DNA from: Pseudorhodobacter turbinis
GTDB lineage: Bacteria; Pseudomonadota; Alphaproteobacteria; Rhodobacterales; Rhodobacteraceae
DNA length: 64,000 bases
Direction: 5' to 3'
NCBI RefSeq assembly: GCF_005234135.1
Contig: NZ_CP039964.1
Coordinates: forward strand, 2,100,001-2,164,000
The translations under genes were made by a program, and so were the position numbers. The notes beneath the pieces are model-generated. The model worked only from the letters and a program-made list of their open reading frames with translations. It made no database searches and was not told the DNA's origin. Of the stretch, positions 20,766 to 29,180 are shown one piece after another. The first letter of the stretch is position 1; each line of letters starts with the position of its first letter.

Positions 20766-22205
20766 ATGACTACTGCCACGACCAGTCTGCTTCGTGTAGG
20801 TATCTTGTCATTTGCAATGCTGGTGCCAAGCGCAACGCTCGCACTTACAATCACCAGTGAATCAAACGGCGGTTTGCTTGCAGAAACATTGTTTCTCAAC
20901 CTGCCCGGTGTTTCGGTCACAAGCGCTGAGCTTTTTGGTTTTGCAGGGCAGGCCGGTCTTTATAGAAATGTGATCGGCACCTATGGCCTTCCTCAAGACG
21001 GGATTGTGTTTTCTTCGGGTAACGTGCGGGATTATCAAACCGGCCCGAACCGGTTTGAGGATACGACCACAAGCTATGAAGTTGGCGGCGGTCTTTGGGA
21101 TGATGTAGACATTGGTGGCGATGGCGCGCCGCCTCTTGTCGATTCCGGCGATATTGTCCCCGAGCGGGAAAATTGGGCTACGGCAAGTCAGGAAGCTTTG
21201 CTTCAACCGATCACGGGGATGGATCGTCATTTTGACGTCGTTCAACTGAATATCGATTTCGAAACAGCTGCTGACGTGAATAAGGTTACATTCTTTGGTG
21301 CCTTCGGGTCCGAAGAATATCCCGAATATGTTGGTGGAAGTGTAACGGACGGGTTCGGTCTTTTTGTGAACGGGGCGAACCAGGCCGGAGTTGCGGCGGA
21401 AGGCGGCGGCGCGCATTTGCCCGTCAATATTGATCACCCGAACATGGCAGCCATTTCCGGAACAGAGCTTGACGGCATCCTTGCCCCCGGTGGAAACCCT
21501 GTTTTGCGCTTTGACGTGGATGTTCTTCCGGGGCAGGTCAACAACTTCACGATCATCCTGGCCGACGCCGGCGATGCTATCGTTGATACAACAGTCTACC
21601 TGTCGAGCTTTCTTGCAAGCACTTCGGGCGGGGATACCGGTGCGCCTGTTCCTGCGACCGGATCGACCGAGTTTGACCCGCTTTTGCCGATCATGACCGC
21701 AGATGGCACGCCGGTTTTTGATGAGGCTGGAGGTTTCACCATCGACATCGCCGCAGAGATCGCAGAGGGCGGCGACATGATCTGGGTTGATCCGCCGGTA
21801 TCTGTCGGCTTTACCTATGATGTCACGGGTGGGTCTTTGATCACTTCGATCACAGCGCCATCATTGGCAACGGTTGCGGACATCGACGGTTACACCATTA
21901 ACTTCGGTTTGGGCGACATCGTTCTTGCCGCGGGTGCAACATATACCTTTGGCGGCGGCGGCGTTGATTTCCTTACCCTTTCGGGCATCGACACATCTTT
22001 GTCACTGGACCCAACAAACCCGTTGGCGTTTCCGGTAGGCATGACCTTTGATAAGGTTATGGGAGATTTCTCGGTTGTCATCACGCCGATCACCGAAGAT
22101 GTCGGTGGCGTGTCGCCCGTTCCTTTGCCTGCCTCTGGTCTGCTTTATATCGGGGCGATGTTGCTTGGTGGTGGTGCGCTGCGTCGTCGCCAAAAAGCAG
22201 CTTGA
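20766..22205 (+). CDS. choice-of-anchor L protein with VPLPA-CTERM sorting signal
   Basis: 479-residue exported protein. Order: signal peptide (LLRVGILSFAMLVPSATLA), choice-of-anchor L domain with its typical FFGAFGSEEYPEYVGGSVTDGFGLFVNG-like core (about residues 175-205), repetitive beta-rich middle, and the C-terminal tripartite tail: VPLPASG, a hydrophobic helix and RRRQKAA. The VPLPA tail is the Rhodobacterales version of PEP-CTERM, processed by an exosortase-type enzyme and linked to extracellular polysaccharide. ATG 20766 has GGGGA before it; an upstream in-frame ATG (20751) would swallow that site. Likely surface-attached or biofilm-matrix protein. Confidence 0.88.
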   Translation: MTTATTSLLRVGILSFAMLVPSATLALTITSESNGGLLAETLFLNLPGVSVTSAELFGFAGQAGLYRNVIGTYGLPQDGIVFSSGNVRDYQTGPNRFEDTTTSYEVGGGLWDDVDIGGDGAPPLVDSGDIVPERENWATASQEALLQPITGMDRHFDVVQLNIDFETAADVNKVTFFGAFGSEEYPEYVGGSVTDGFGLFVNGANQAGVAAEGGGAHLPVNIDHPNMAAISGTELDGILAPGGNPVLRFDVDVLPGQVNNFTIILADAGDAIVDTTVYLSSFLASTSGGDTGAPVPATGSTEFDPLLPIMTADGTPVFDEAGGFTIDIAAEIAEGGDMIWVDPPVSVGFTYDVTGGSLITSITAPSLATVADIDGYTINFGLGDIVLAAGATYTFGGGGVDFLTLSGIDTSLSLDPTNPLAFPVGMTFDKVMGDFSVVITPITEDVGGVSPVPLPASGLLYIGAMLLGGGALRRRQKAA

Positions 22206-22213
22206 TTGCATCT

Positions 22214-22834
22214 ATGCGCATGCGCTTTGAACGCAACACTATGAGGGGTACATTCGTATCCCTCATATTCGTATGCGGCCTTGCGGCCCCGATGGCTTAT
22301 GCCGCAGATGCGAACGGGAAGTTCGGCATCAAGGGGGGCGGGCTTCAAACTTGTGAAAGCTTCACTGAGGCCATGGAAAAGGGCACGGCGGATGTCGCGC
22401 TCTATGGCGGGTGGATCGAGGGTTTTATAACGGCACAAAACCAGCACAACGAAAACACCTATGATATCGCGCCTTGGCAGACGACCAGCACCATGTTGGA
22501 ATTGACGAAATCCCTGTGCAATCAGGCCAAGCCGAACACGCGCTTCATCGATGCATTTGCGGGTGTTTTTCGCATACTCTTTCCCGCAAGACTGCAACAG
22601 GAAAGCGCCGTCGTGGGGGTCAGCAATGGCGAGGCACGTTCCATTGCATATGTTGAGGTGTTGAAACGCGTTCAGCAGGCGCTTCGCGATGAAGGGTATG
22701 AGATCGCAGATGACACCGGCGCGTTCGATCAGGCATCAATCCGTCAGCTGATGGATTATCAAACCAAGAACGGGCTTGTCGCAACAGGGCTACCCGACCA
22801 ACCAACCCTTTATGCGCTGTTTTTCAAAAAATAG
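22214..22834 (+). CDS. secreted peptidoglycan-binding-like protein
   Basis: 206 residues. An N-terminal signal peptide (FVSLIFVCGLAAPMAYA) is followed by a Rap1a/Tai-like cysteine pair region (CESFTEAMEKG ... LCNQAKPNTRF) and a C-terminal putative peptidoglycan-binding type 1 domain (VQQALRDEGYEIADDTGAFD then QLMDYQTKNGL). Probably periplasmic, binding cell wall. ATG 22214 and ATG 22241 are both possible starts; neither has a strong ribosome site. It follows the VPLPA-CTERM gene closely and may be co-transcribed. Confidence 0.75.
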   Translation: MRMRFERNTMRGTFVSLIFVCGLAAPMAYAADANGKFGIKGGGLQTCESFTEAMEKGTADVALYGGWIEGFITAQNQHNENTYDIAPWQTTSTMLELTKSLCNQAKPNTRFIDAFAGVFRILFPARLQQESAVVGVSNGEARSIAYVEVLKRVQQALRDEGYEIADDTGAFDQASIRQLMDYQTKNGLVATGLPDQPTLYALFFKK

Positions 22835-22866
22835 CCGCACTCCCATAAAGGGGCGGCATTGCTTTT
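22834..22866 (+). terminator. weak terminator-like hairpin
   Basis: GCCGC and GCGGC arms with a loop of about a dozen bases, followed by ATTGCTTTT directly after the stop of the preceding gene. The stem is short and imperfect. Confidence 0.35.
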
Positions 22867-23049
22867 CGGTGCCATGCGGTAGCGGGGTAAAGCTCTTTCG
22901 GCGGTGATATGAGCCTTGATTTGGCGCGTTTGGGCGATAACGCGCTGCATCCCCTATGCATGGCTGGGTTTTGGTTAATTAATCTTTACGCTGGAAATTA
23001 GATCCCCTAACTCTGACAGTCGTCATTAACCCTTTGTTGAGAGTACCCC

Positions 23050-23655
23050 GTGTCTGATAATCCGCCTGAGAAAGCTCTGACCGCAGATACGACAAGTCCT
23101 CAAGCCCTTAACCCTGGTCATCAAAACGAAAATCCGCGAGGGATCGGGTTCTGGGGATTGGTTCAGGAGGATTTTAAAACCCACGAGTGCGACTTTTTTG
23201 CCCAAGGGTTTTGGGCATTGTTCTGGCATCGTTTTGGTAATTGGCGCATGTCGGTAAGGCCGCAACTTCTGCGGCTGCCTGTGAGCCTGTTTTACAAAAT
23301 GATGTATAAGTCCTGCCAGTGGTTCGGCGGTATCGATTTGCCCTATACGACCTATGTCGGGCGCCGCGTGAAGCTAGAGCATTTCGGCGGAATGATACTG
23401 GTCGCCCAGAGCATCGGGGATGATGTTATCATCCGGCAGAATACCACCTTTGGCATTGTCCATACCAATAGCATTGCGGGGCGGCCGGTTATTGGCAACG
23501 GGGTTGATATCGGTGCCGGGGCGGTGCTTATTGGCGATATCACGCTTGGCGATGGTGCAAAGATTGGTGCAAATGCAGTCGTGCTGAGTAATGTCGCGGC
23601 TGGCTGTGTGGCAGTTGGCGTTCCGGCCCGCATTATTAAGCGCCCCCAAGAATAA
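23050..23655 (+). CDS. serine acetyltransferase-like hexapeptide acyltransferase
   Basis: 201 residues with a GTG start. The C-terminal half is a left-handed beta-helix with hexapeptide repeats (IGNGVDIGAGAVLIGDITLG, then IGANAVVLSNV) and the closing VGVPARIIKRP of the CysE/colanic-acid acetyltransferase group. The N-terminal part lacks the full CysE helical domain, which points to a sugar or exopolysaccharide acetyltransferase more than to a cysteine-biosynthetic enzyme. Stands alone with its own leader; substrate not known. Confidence 0.8.
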   Translation: MSDNPPEKALTADTTSPQALNPGHQNENPRGIGFWGLVQEDFKTHECDFFAQGFWALFWHRFGNWRMSVRPQLLRLPVSLFYKMMYKSCQWFGGIDLPYTTYVGRRVKLEHFGGMILVAQSIGDDVIIRQNTTFGIVHTNSIAGRPVIGNGVDIGAGAVLIGDITLGDGAKIGANAVVLSNVAAGCVAVGVPARIIKRPQE

Positions 23656-23816
23656 CACAAGGCTCCGCCCTACGCGGACATGAGCATCAGTTCGCGTTAG
23701 GCCCGTAATTTTCACCACGCAGCTTTAAGTGGCTTCACCTTCTGTTGCCACAGGCAGCATACCGGTGCGCAGTACCGTTGACATTGCCGGTGCCTTCCCT
23801 AAAAAGAGAACATTAA

Positions 23817-23893
23817 GGGCCGTTAGCTCATCTGGATAGAGCGCCAAATTCCTAATTTGGAGGTAGCAGGTTCGAGTCCCGCACGGCTCACCA
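23817..23893 (+). tRNA. tRNA-Arg (CCT)
   Basis: 77-nt cloverleaf with encoded CCA. Acceptor GGGCCGT pairs with ACGGCTC, the anticodon stem CAAAT/ATTTG encloses TTCCTAA, anticodon CCT. T-arm GGTTCGAGTCC. It borders the accessory island 23894-31228. I found no second copy of its 3' end at the far side of the island. Confidence 0.95.
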
Positions 23894-24099
23894 ATACCTT
23901 GGTGTAGATGAGGCATAAGTGTGCGCAATAAGTCCGTTTCTCGTGCGCACCCCTGTCAAGAAATACTCTCGAAAATTACACGATTTCACTTAATGCATTG
24001 AATTTAATGGATTTATACATTTCCCTTGAAATCCAGCATGGATTCCTCGGAAAATCGGGACAGTCACGAATGCTACTGTACCGATCGACGCCCTCTCCG

Positions 24100-25642
24100 C
24101 TACTTGAGCGCTTTGACTGACTCTTCCCTTAGATAGACGGGACCAAAATCGTGGCCGTCTGGGGAAAAGCGATTAACACGGGCTGCCGCGAGAAGGGTTT
24201 TCAGTGTGTTGCGATGGTACCCAGTTTCCTCGATCAACGTGGTCAGCGTCACAAAACGACGGTGGAACGATGAGATGTCTTCGGCGCTGAGGCGATATTG
24301 AACGCGTTTTGTGCGGGGGTGCATGTGTTGCAGCGCAGGTGTCTGGCCAGCCTTGACCAATGCAATGAAGTTTCCATGATCTCGCAGCCCGACGGTGCGA
24401 CCGAATTCGGCAGCACTTATTTCTCCTGGGGACAGGACCTCGTTGGGGATACTGGGCTTTGGGCGCAATGGGGCGAGGAGGTCGACTTGGCTATTTTGGA
24501 CGACGATCCCGTGAAAACCCGTGCCCCCCATCCGTTGCCCAACAGATATCTGTTCCTCCCGGACCGCTTGGATCAGATCCGAAAGTCCTACCCCTGTCCG
24601 CTTGCGAGCCAGAAGCAGGGTTTCCCAATTGTTGTCGCCCTCTCCGACGGGGACCGCGCCGGTAAGGAGTTCTGCGACAAAAGCTGTTCCGTCAGAAACG
24701 CGCCATGGATTCTTGATCTTGGCGATGCGTGTGCGCGGGATCAGAAGGCCCTCATCCTCCAGCGCCATAAGTTTACGTAAAGTCGCCCCCATGGCTTCAC
24801 GCATGGCCTTGGGTCCTGCAAGGGTGGGGATCTCTGAGCAGCTCGGCATGCACCTGCGCGTCAAACACGCGGCGACTCGAAGGGCGGTCATCTTGTTTGG
24901 GCAAAGCGCCAGCTTCGAGTAGAAAGTGTTCGATAACCTGTACACCGATGCCAATCTCATGTGCCGCTGTGACGAGGGAGTGCATGCGACGTTCTGTTAC
25001 AACTTCACCCAGTAGCGTTTCGCCCGGCGCGATGGGCCAGTGATCGCGAATGCACTCTCGCAAGATGTTTAAGAACGGGACAAACTCATCCTCCACAGGA
25101 TTTTTGCCGTTAAAATCCTGATACATCGCACCGAAGGCCTTATTAGGTTCATCAAGGTGTCCAGTGTACGAGGCGGCAATCTGGTCGAGTGCTTGTCGGA
25201 TGGATTTCTCGCCGTGCCGCGCAATATCGAACCCCACCGCATGCGCCGTATCGCCGATAAGCGCATCTTCGAGTTGATCCTTCCGCAGGAAGGCTTCTCC
25301 AAGTAATCGACAAACAGTTATTGAAGCAGAGAGCGTCTGTTCCATGAACCAAGTAACGTCACGATCATTCTGAAGCCGACCATCCAGCCATAGATCGTAG
25401 TCAGAAATAGGCGTTTCCGGCTGATCAAGTCTCCCTGACAGGATGCCCTGCTCAATCTCGCGCAGGCGTGCCTGGATGTCATGCCGATCCCGAGGCTTGT
25501 CAGATTTCCAGAGAGGAACCAGAGGCTGACGATGCTGGATGCAGGTAATGACATCTCGCAACTGCCAGTTTCCACGCATGACCATGTTTGCGACCCATTG
25601 GCCGCTTTGCTGCGTTGCATCCTCGCGTAGGCATGCAGGACA
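24100..25642 (-). pseudogene. TniQ-family transposition protein, truncated and frameshifted
   Basis: TniQ/TnsD-type protein, the target-selecting partner of Tn7- and Tn5053-like transposases. Seen are part of the zinc finger (CLREDATQQSGQW), the following MRGNWQLRDVITCIQH block and a long C-terminal region. Two lesions: the N-terminus is replaced by IS66 sequence at about 25643, and near 24830 the frame breaks (AELLR continues as IPTLAGPKAM only after a frame change). No TniA/TnsB transposase or TniB/TnsC ATPase is present. Position a few hundred bases from tRNA-Arg suggests the end of an old Tn7-like element. 23894-24099 holds no gene; it may contain the transposon end. Confidence 0.75.
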
Positions 25643-26109
25643 TCTTCACGATGCGGTCCGAACCACAGCAGGTGCAGCTGGTCGGCGCCTCGACCACCAC
25701 ACGTTCGCGCGGCACCCTCCCACGGTTTGCAGGCAAACCGCTGCCGGGCAATGGATGGTCGGGAAAGGGTTTGCGCACAGGCTTGCGCCGTGTGAAGGCG
25801 CGCACGGTGCTGATCTTGTCTGCAGCAGCGGCTGCTTGAGTCGCCAACGCATCCTCAGGTGGCGGTGGCTTCCAATTTTGCAAGCTGCAATTCCAGCTGA
25901 TCGATCAGTCGCGCGCGGCGCTCGGAGGAGATGCCGTATTTGTCGCGCCGCAGCTTGGCGATCTCCAGCTTCAATTCCTGGATCATCGCGTCCGTGCAGG
26001 ATGCCAAAGCGCGGGCCTGCGCCAATTCGGCTTCCGCAGCCTGCGCACGGGCGGTCTGCGCGGCAAGTGCAGCGCTTAATTCGGCGATTTGCAAGGCGGC
26101 ATCTGACAT
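25643..26109 (-). pseudogene. tnpC: IS66 transposase TnpC, N-terminal fragment
   Basis: Begins MSDAALQIAELSAALAAQTA with the leucine-zipper coiled coil and KLRRDKYGISSERRARL typical of IS66 TnpC. It then shifts frame near 25860 into the proline-rich segment and the zinc finger (APTSCTCCGSDRIVKM), and stops at the TniQ junction. The DDE catalytic domain is absent. Confidence 0.75.
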
Positions 26110-26168
26110 GGCAGATGTCTACCATGAACGCCACGAAAGGCCAATAAAAACAGGTGCCTCACCGCAGA

Positions 26169-26518
26169 TTATCCAGCCGTTCTGGGCCTTTGCGTCCAAC
26201 GCGGATTACGCCAGTCGATCCCTTCCAGAAGATAACCGAGCTGGGCTGATGATATCGCCACAGCCGTCCCGTCCTGGCTCACAGGCCAGATGAACTTGCC
26301 CGCCTCAAGCCGTTTCAGATACAGCGACATGCCAACCCCGTCATGCCAGAGCAATTTCACCAAGTCGCCTTTACGCCCACGAAAGCAGAATATCTCACCG
26401 GCATGCGGGTCACGCCCAAGTCCCTGTTGGACAGACAACGCCAAGGTGTTCATCCGCGCCGCATATCCGTCACCCCACCCGCAATCCAAACCTTCGTGCC
26501 CGCCGGAAACGCGATCAT
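26169..26518 (-). pseudogene. tnpB: IS66 accessory protein TnpB, frameshifted
   Basis: Begins at ATG 26518 with FPAGTKVWIAGGVTDM and continues after a one-base frame change (about 26455) into RMNTLALSVQQGLGRDPHAG, then CFRGRKGDLVKLLWHDGVGM, the IS66 Orf2 core. The accessory protein is needed for IS66 transposition; here it is broken. Confidence 0.75.
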
Positions 26519-26530
26519 GGCCGCACCGTC

Positions 26531-26810
26531 AGCCGTGACAATACTTCAGCAAGTTTCTGCTCGCCATTGTGCTGGAACGCGGACACTACATGAATTGCTG
26601 GCTCAGTCGTTGTTGCGGCAGGAATGACGGATTTCACCAATTGTGTCGGGTTCTTCAAAACAAAATTGCGCGCTGCAAACGCAATCTTGTCGACAGACCT
26701 GAAAGTGCGTCCAAGGTCCACAGTTCGATGGACACCCACCTCACCATCGAATGTGCCACCGAATTCCTTCCCGAAGTTCCGCATCAGATGAACGTCGGAC
26801 CCCGCGAACC
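26531..26810 (-). pseudogene. UvrD-like helicase internal fragment
   Basis: About 92 codons with the helicase pattern RFAGSDVHLMRNFGKEFGG, then LGRTFRSVDKIAFAARNFVL and KNPTQLVKSV. This matches the part of superfamily-1A helicases just after motif III (normally preceded by GDDWQSIY). It is cut on one side by an IS5-type terminal repeat exactly at RFAGSD and on the other by IS66. Walker boxes are absent. Confidence 0.6.
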
Positions 26811-26828
26811 GGCTTTGTTGCACAAATC
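26811..26828 (+). repeat. IS5-type terminal inverted repeat, orphan
   Basis: GGCTTTGTTGCACAAATC resembles the terminal repeats of IS5/IS903-like elements. It abuts the helicase fragment directly. No IS5 transposase follows; a few dozen bases later IS21 sequence begins. Confidence 0.45.
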
Positions 26829-26865
26829 GGGTGTAGGACGTTCTCCCCCTTTACCCCAGACGCAC

Positions 26866-27026
26866 TTACCAGCAATCTCCCCTTCGAGGAATGGACGGGG
26901 ACACTCGGCTCCGAAAGGCTTACTGGCGCGCTGTTGGATCGTCTCACACACCACGGCTCAATCCTTGAGATGAATGGTGAAAGCTATCGCCTCGCGCAAA
27001 GTCGAAAAGCAACTCAAAGCAGATGA
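26866..27026 (+). pseudogene. istB: IS21 helper protein IstB, C-terminal fragment
   Basis: The frame reads LTSNLPFEEWTGTLGSERLT, then GALLDRLTHHGSILEMNGES and YRLAQSRKATQSR, the C-terminus of the IS21 AAA+ helper IstB. The ATPase core and IstA are missing. The preceding 26829-26865 is unassigned junction sequence. Confidence 0.8.
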
Positions 27027-27187
27027 TCAAGAGTTGCCCCTTTCGGGGCAACGCGCCCGGGAACCCGCTTGCTTTATGATGAGCCGCAGGTCCCCGGGCG
27101 CACATCTAAAAGCAGACACGTTACTCCCCCAAAATGGCCTACTTTTACGCCGCCCTAATGGTCCAATTTGCGACCGCCATTGACACA
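27027..27187 (+). mobile_element. IS21 right-end noncoding remnant
   Basis: Sequence after istB with the usual IS21 right-end character (CCCCAAAATGGCCTACTTTT, then CCAATTTGCGACCGCCATTG) ending near TTGACACA. No gene. Confidence 0.55.
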
Positions 27188-27203
27188 CAGCGGTTGACCG
27201 GTC

Positions 27204-27476
27204 CTAATTTGATATGACAGGCAACGAGCTCCTGAAGTTCACAGACCACAAATCACCAGCGTCACTGCAAGCAGCACTCTGAAATGCAACAAATGCCCAT
27301 TCCATCGACGATCCAATCAGTGACACAAAGGCGTCGTTGAAAATAATGAAATATCCAAAAACTGGGACGAAGACGCTAAGTTTAGCGAATCTTGAATTAC
27401 CAAATGAGCGGAGTAGCTCCCATGTTGGAGTAAAATGCATTCGGGAATACCTCGATCTTCTTATTTGCTCAATCAT
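27204..27476 (-). CDS. hypothetical membrane protein, probably truncated
   Basis: The frame begins MIEQIRRSRYSRMHFTPTWE with a hydrophobic segment LSVFVPVFGYFIIFNDAFV. The first 55 or so residues look like genuine coding sequence; the remainder is low-complexity and ends near the IS21 boundary, so the C-terminus is probably lost. Family not recognised. 27477-27702 contains no gene I can support. Confidence 0.4.
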   Translation of the reverse strand: MIEQIRRSRYSRMHFTPTWELLRSFGNSRFAKLSVFVPVFGYFIIFNDAFVSLIGSSMEWAFVAFQSAACSDAGDLWSVNFRSSLPVISN

Positions 27477-27702
27477 TTAGGCAGGTTGCTCAATTGTCCA
27501 GTGATTTGGCCCCAGTAAGATACTGATTGCGGATATTCATGCGTTGCACGGCACCCGGTATAGTGGGCTCGAACCTGCCGTTAGCCGCGCAACGCATCAA
27601 GGTCCGGAATGAGCCATTCGTACCCTCTGACATGACCCGTGATCCGAACTTTGCAAATTGTGCTATCTGCGCTTACGGATACCGTGATTTGGAGCGATAC
27701 GA

Positions 27703-28233
27703 ATGGGATATGAGCCGTTGAACGTGCTGAAGTCAGTGGCACCAGATGTTTGGATCGTTGACGGACCGCATGTCCGTTACTACGGGATGCCGTTTCCTAC
27801 CAGAATGACTATCATTCGGCTGGCTGCAGGCGGCTTATGGGTGCACTCGCCAATTGTCTTGTCACACCCTTTGCTCGAGGCCGTCCAAGCTTTGGGACCG
27901 GTAGAGCATCTGGTTGCGCCCAACTGGATACATTACGTATCGCTTGGTGATTGGTCGAGTGCTTGCCCTAAGGCTGTCACTTGGGCCGCGCCGGGCGTGA
28001 CCGAACGGGCAGCAAGCCGTAAAGTTCCCTTGCGTATCGACCACGAGTTCGGACCGCAGACGGAAGTGCCTTGGGTGTCTGAAATTGAATGGCTCTACGT
28101 TGAGGGCAGTTCAACTCATAAGGAGGTTGTCTTTTTTCATTCCAAGTCAAAAACATGGGGGTGTCCGCAATTCGTGTTGGTCAAGCACATCGCCTCAGCG
28201 AGTACTCACAATCTCGATCTGGGTGCGTGCTGA
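27703..28233 (+). pseudogene. DUF4336 family protein, C-terminally broken
   Basis: Starts near VLKSVAPDVWIVDGPHVRYY and keeps the family blocks GMPFPTRMTIIRLAAGGLWV, HSPIVLSHPLLEAVQALG and HLVAPNWIHYVSLGDW (metallo-hydrolase-like fold). After EVVFFHSKSKT, where relatives continue with about a further metal-site region, the sequence becomes unrelated until a stop. Function of DUF4336 is unknown; this copy is incomplete. Confidence 0.65.
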
Positions 28234-28580
28234 ACTGAGCCCGTGAGACAGGCATATGGCGGATGGGGGCATCCATATAGCCTGGGTCGGTGTCAATATT
28301 GCACAAACTTCAGGATTACCTTCATCGACTGCATATAGGTGGGCTGTGAGATCGAAGAAGCCGGGCTCGACAGGGGCCACGACGCGGTATGTGTTCCAGC
28401 CCCGAGTGATCTGTTCGATGCCTCGACGGTCCCGAACGGCATCTCCACTGATTTCTACGCCCGCTCCGAGAGGTAGGCCAGATGCATGGATGTGGATATC
28501 GTAGAACTCACCGGGATGGCTCTGGCTGGGCGCCTCGATCGTAATCGATGTGGCCTGTATTAAGGCGTAGCGTGCGTGCG
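28195..28580 (-). pseudogene. hypothetical protein fragment
   Basis: Minus-strand frame with convincing protein character from ATSITIEAPSQSHPGEFYDI to ILTPTQAIWMPPS, suggesting a beta-sandwich domain. No plausible start lies before 28580; the longer frame upstream overlaps a better plus-strand frame. Not recognised. Confidence 0.35.
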
Positions 28581-28600
28581 ACCCAGCACACCTCGTTGAA

Positions 28601-28801
28601 ATGATTTCTGATGCTCTGAGCGAAGAGATGGTGTTGTCCCGTCGAACATTCGGCCTTCTTAGCGCTTTGGGGGACATCCTATTTCTGAAGCACGTTGATG
28701 ATCCTGGCAAAGCGCAATCCGGCTACTTCGCAGCCATCGATCCCGCGGACCCAGTGGTTGAGGAGCTTTGCTTGCTTGCTGACGGCTTTGCCGAGGCATT
28801 G
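28601..28801 (+). pseudogene. hypothetical protein fragment cut by IS3
   Basis: Plus-strand frame MISDALSEEMVLSRRTFGLL to AIDPADPVVEELCLLADGFA; after 28801 it enters the IS3 right end. The C-terminus is lost and the family is not recognised. Confidence 0.35.
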
Positions 28802-28921
28802 TGGACCTGTCGCGCTTTCGTGCCGCTCCAAGTGCTCGTTTAAGCCACCTTTCGTTCAAAAGCGACCGGACTTTTCCAACCCAATGCTGAGTGGCGTCGT
28901 CGCGGATTGTAGAAGCCGTGT

Positions 28922-28932
28922 GTGGATGCCCC
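28922..28932 (+). repeat. IS1111-type subterminal inverted repeat (right)
   Basis: GTGGATGCCCC, exact complement of the copy at 30273-30283; about four bases inside the element end. Confidence 0.85.
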
Positions 28933-29180
28933 TTTCAATGCAAGAAGTTTTTCAGATTGCTTGGAACAAGTGATCAGTGCAGTCGTGTGTCCGGCCTTTG
29001 AATGCGGCTTTCACACGCCGCTGGCCTGTATGGTGTCCGTGGATCGGGTCCAAATCGTTGATGCGAGCACAAGGCTCCTGGCTTCTATCTGGTTTTCCCA
29101 ACCCCGTCTTATGACCGTTGTTCCTTACTCTCCTTCGCCCTTCTCACATTGCCGGTTTACTCCAACGCATGGTGCAAAGC
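28933..29180 (-). ncRNA. candidate bridge RNA region of the IS1111-type element
   Basis: Noncoding trailer after the transposase stop; in IS1111-subgroup elements the bridge RNA lies in this end. On the minus strand 29092-29050 folds as CCAGAU / internal loop / GAGC-CUUGU-GCUC / internal loop / AUUUGG. The 5' loop arm (UAGAAGCC) equals the left half of the plus-strand insertion site, and the 3' arm (GCAUCAA) is complementary to six bases of the right half (TTGATG). A second hairpin (GCGGC/GCCGC inside GGCC/GGCC, near 28992-29027) could be the donor loop but is not matched convincingly. RNA ends are unknown. Confidence 0.65.

Larger units (their letters stand above)
25643..26530 (-). mobile_element. 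IS66-family element, partial
   Basis: Carries a damaged tnpB and the N-terminal third of tnpC in the IS66 order. tnpA is missing except possibly its last codons, which overlap the tnpB start (CCATGA). Both ends are joined to other broken genes: TniQ on one side, a UvrD-like helicase fragment on the other. Confidence 0.75.
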
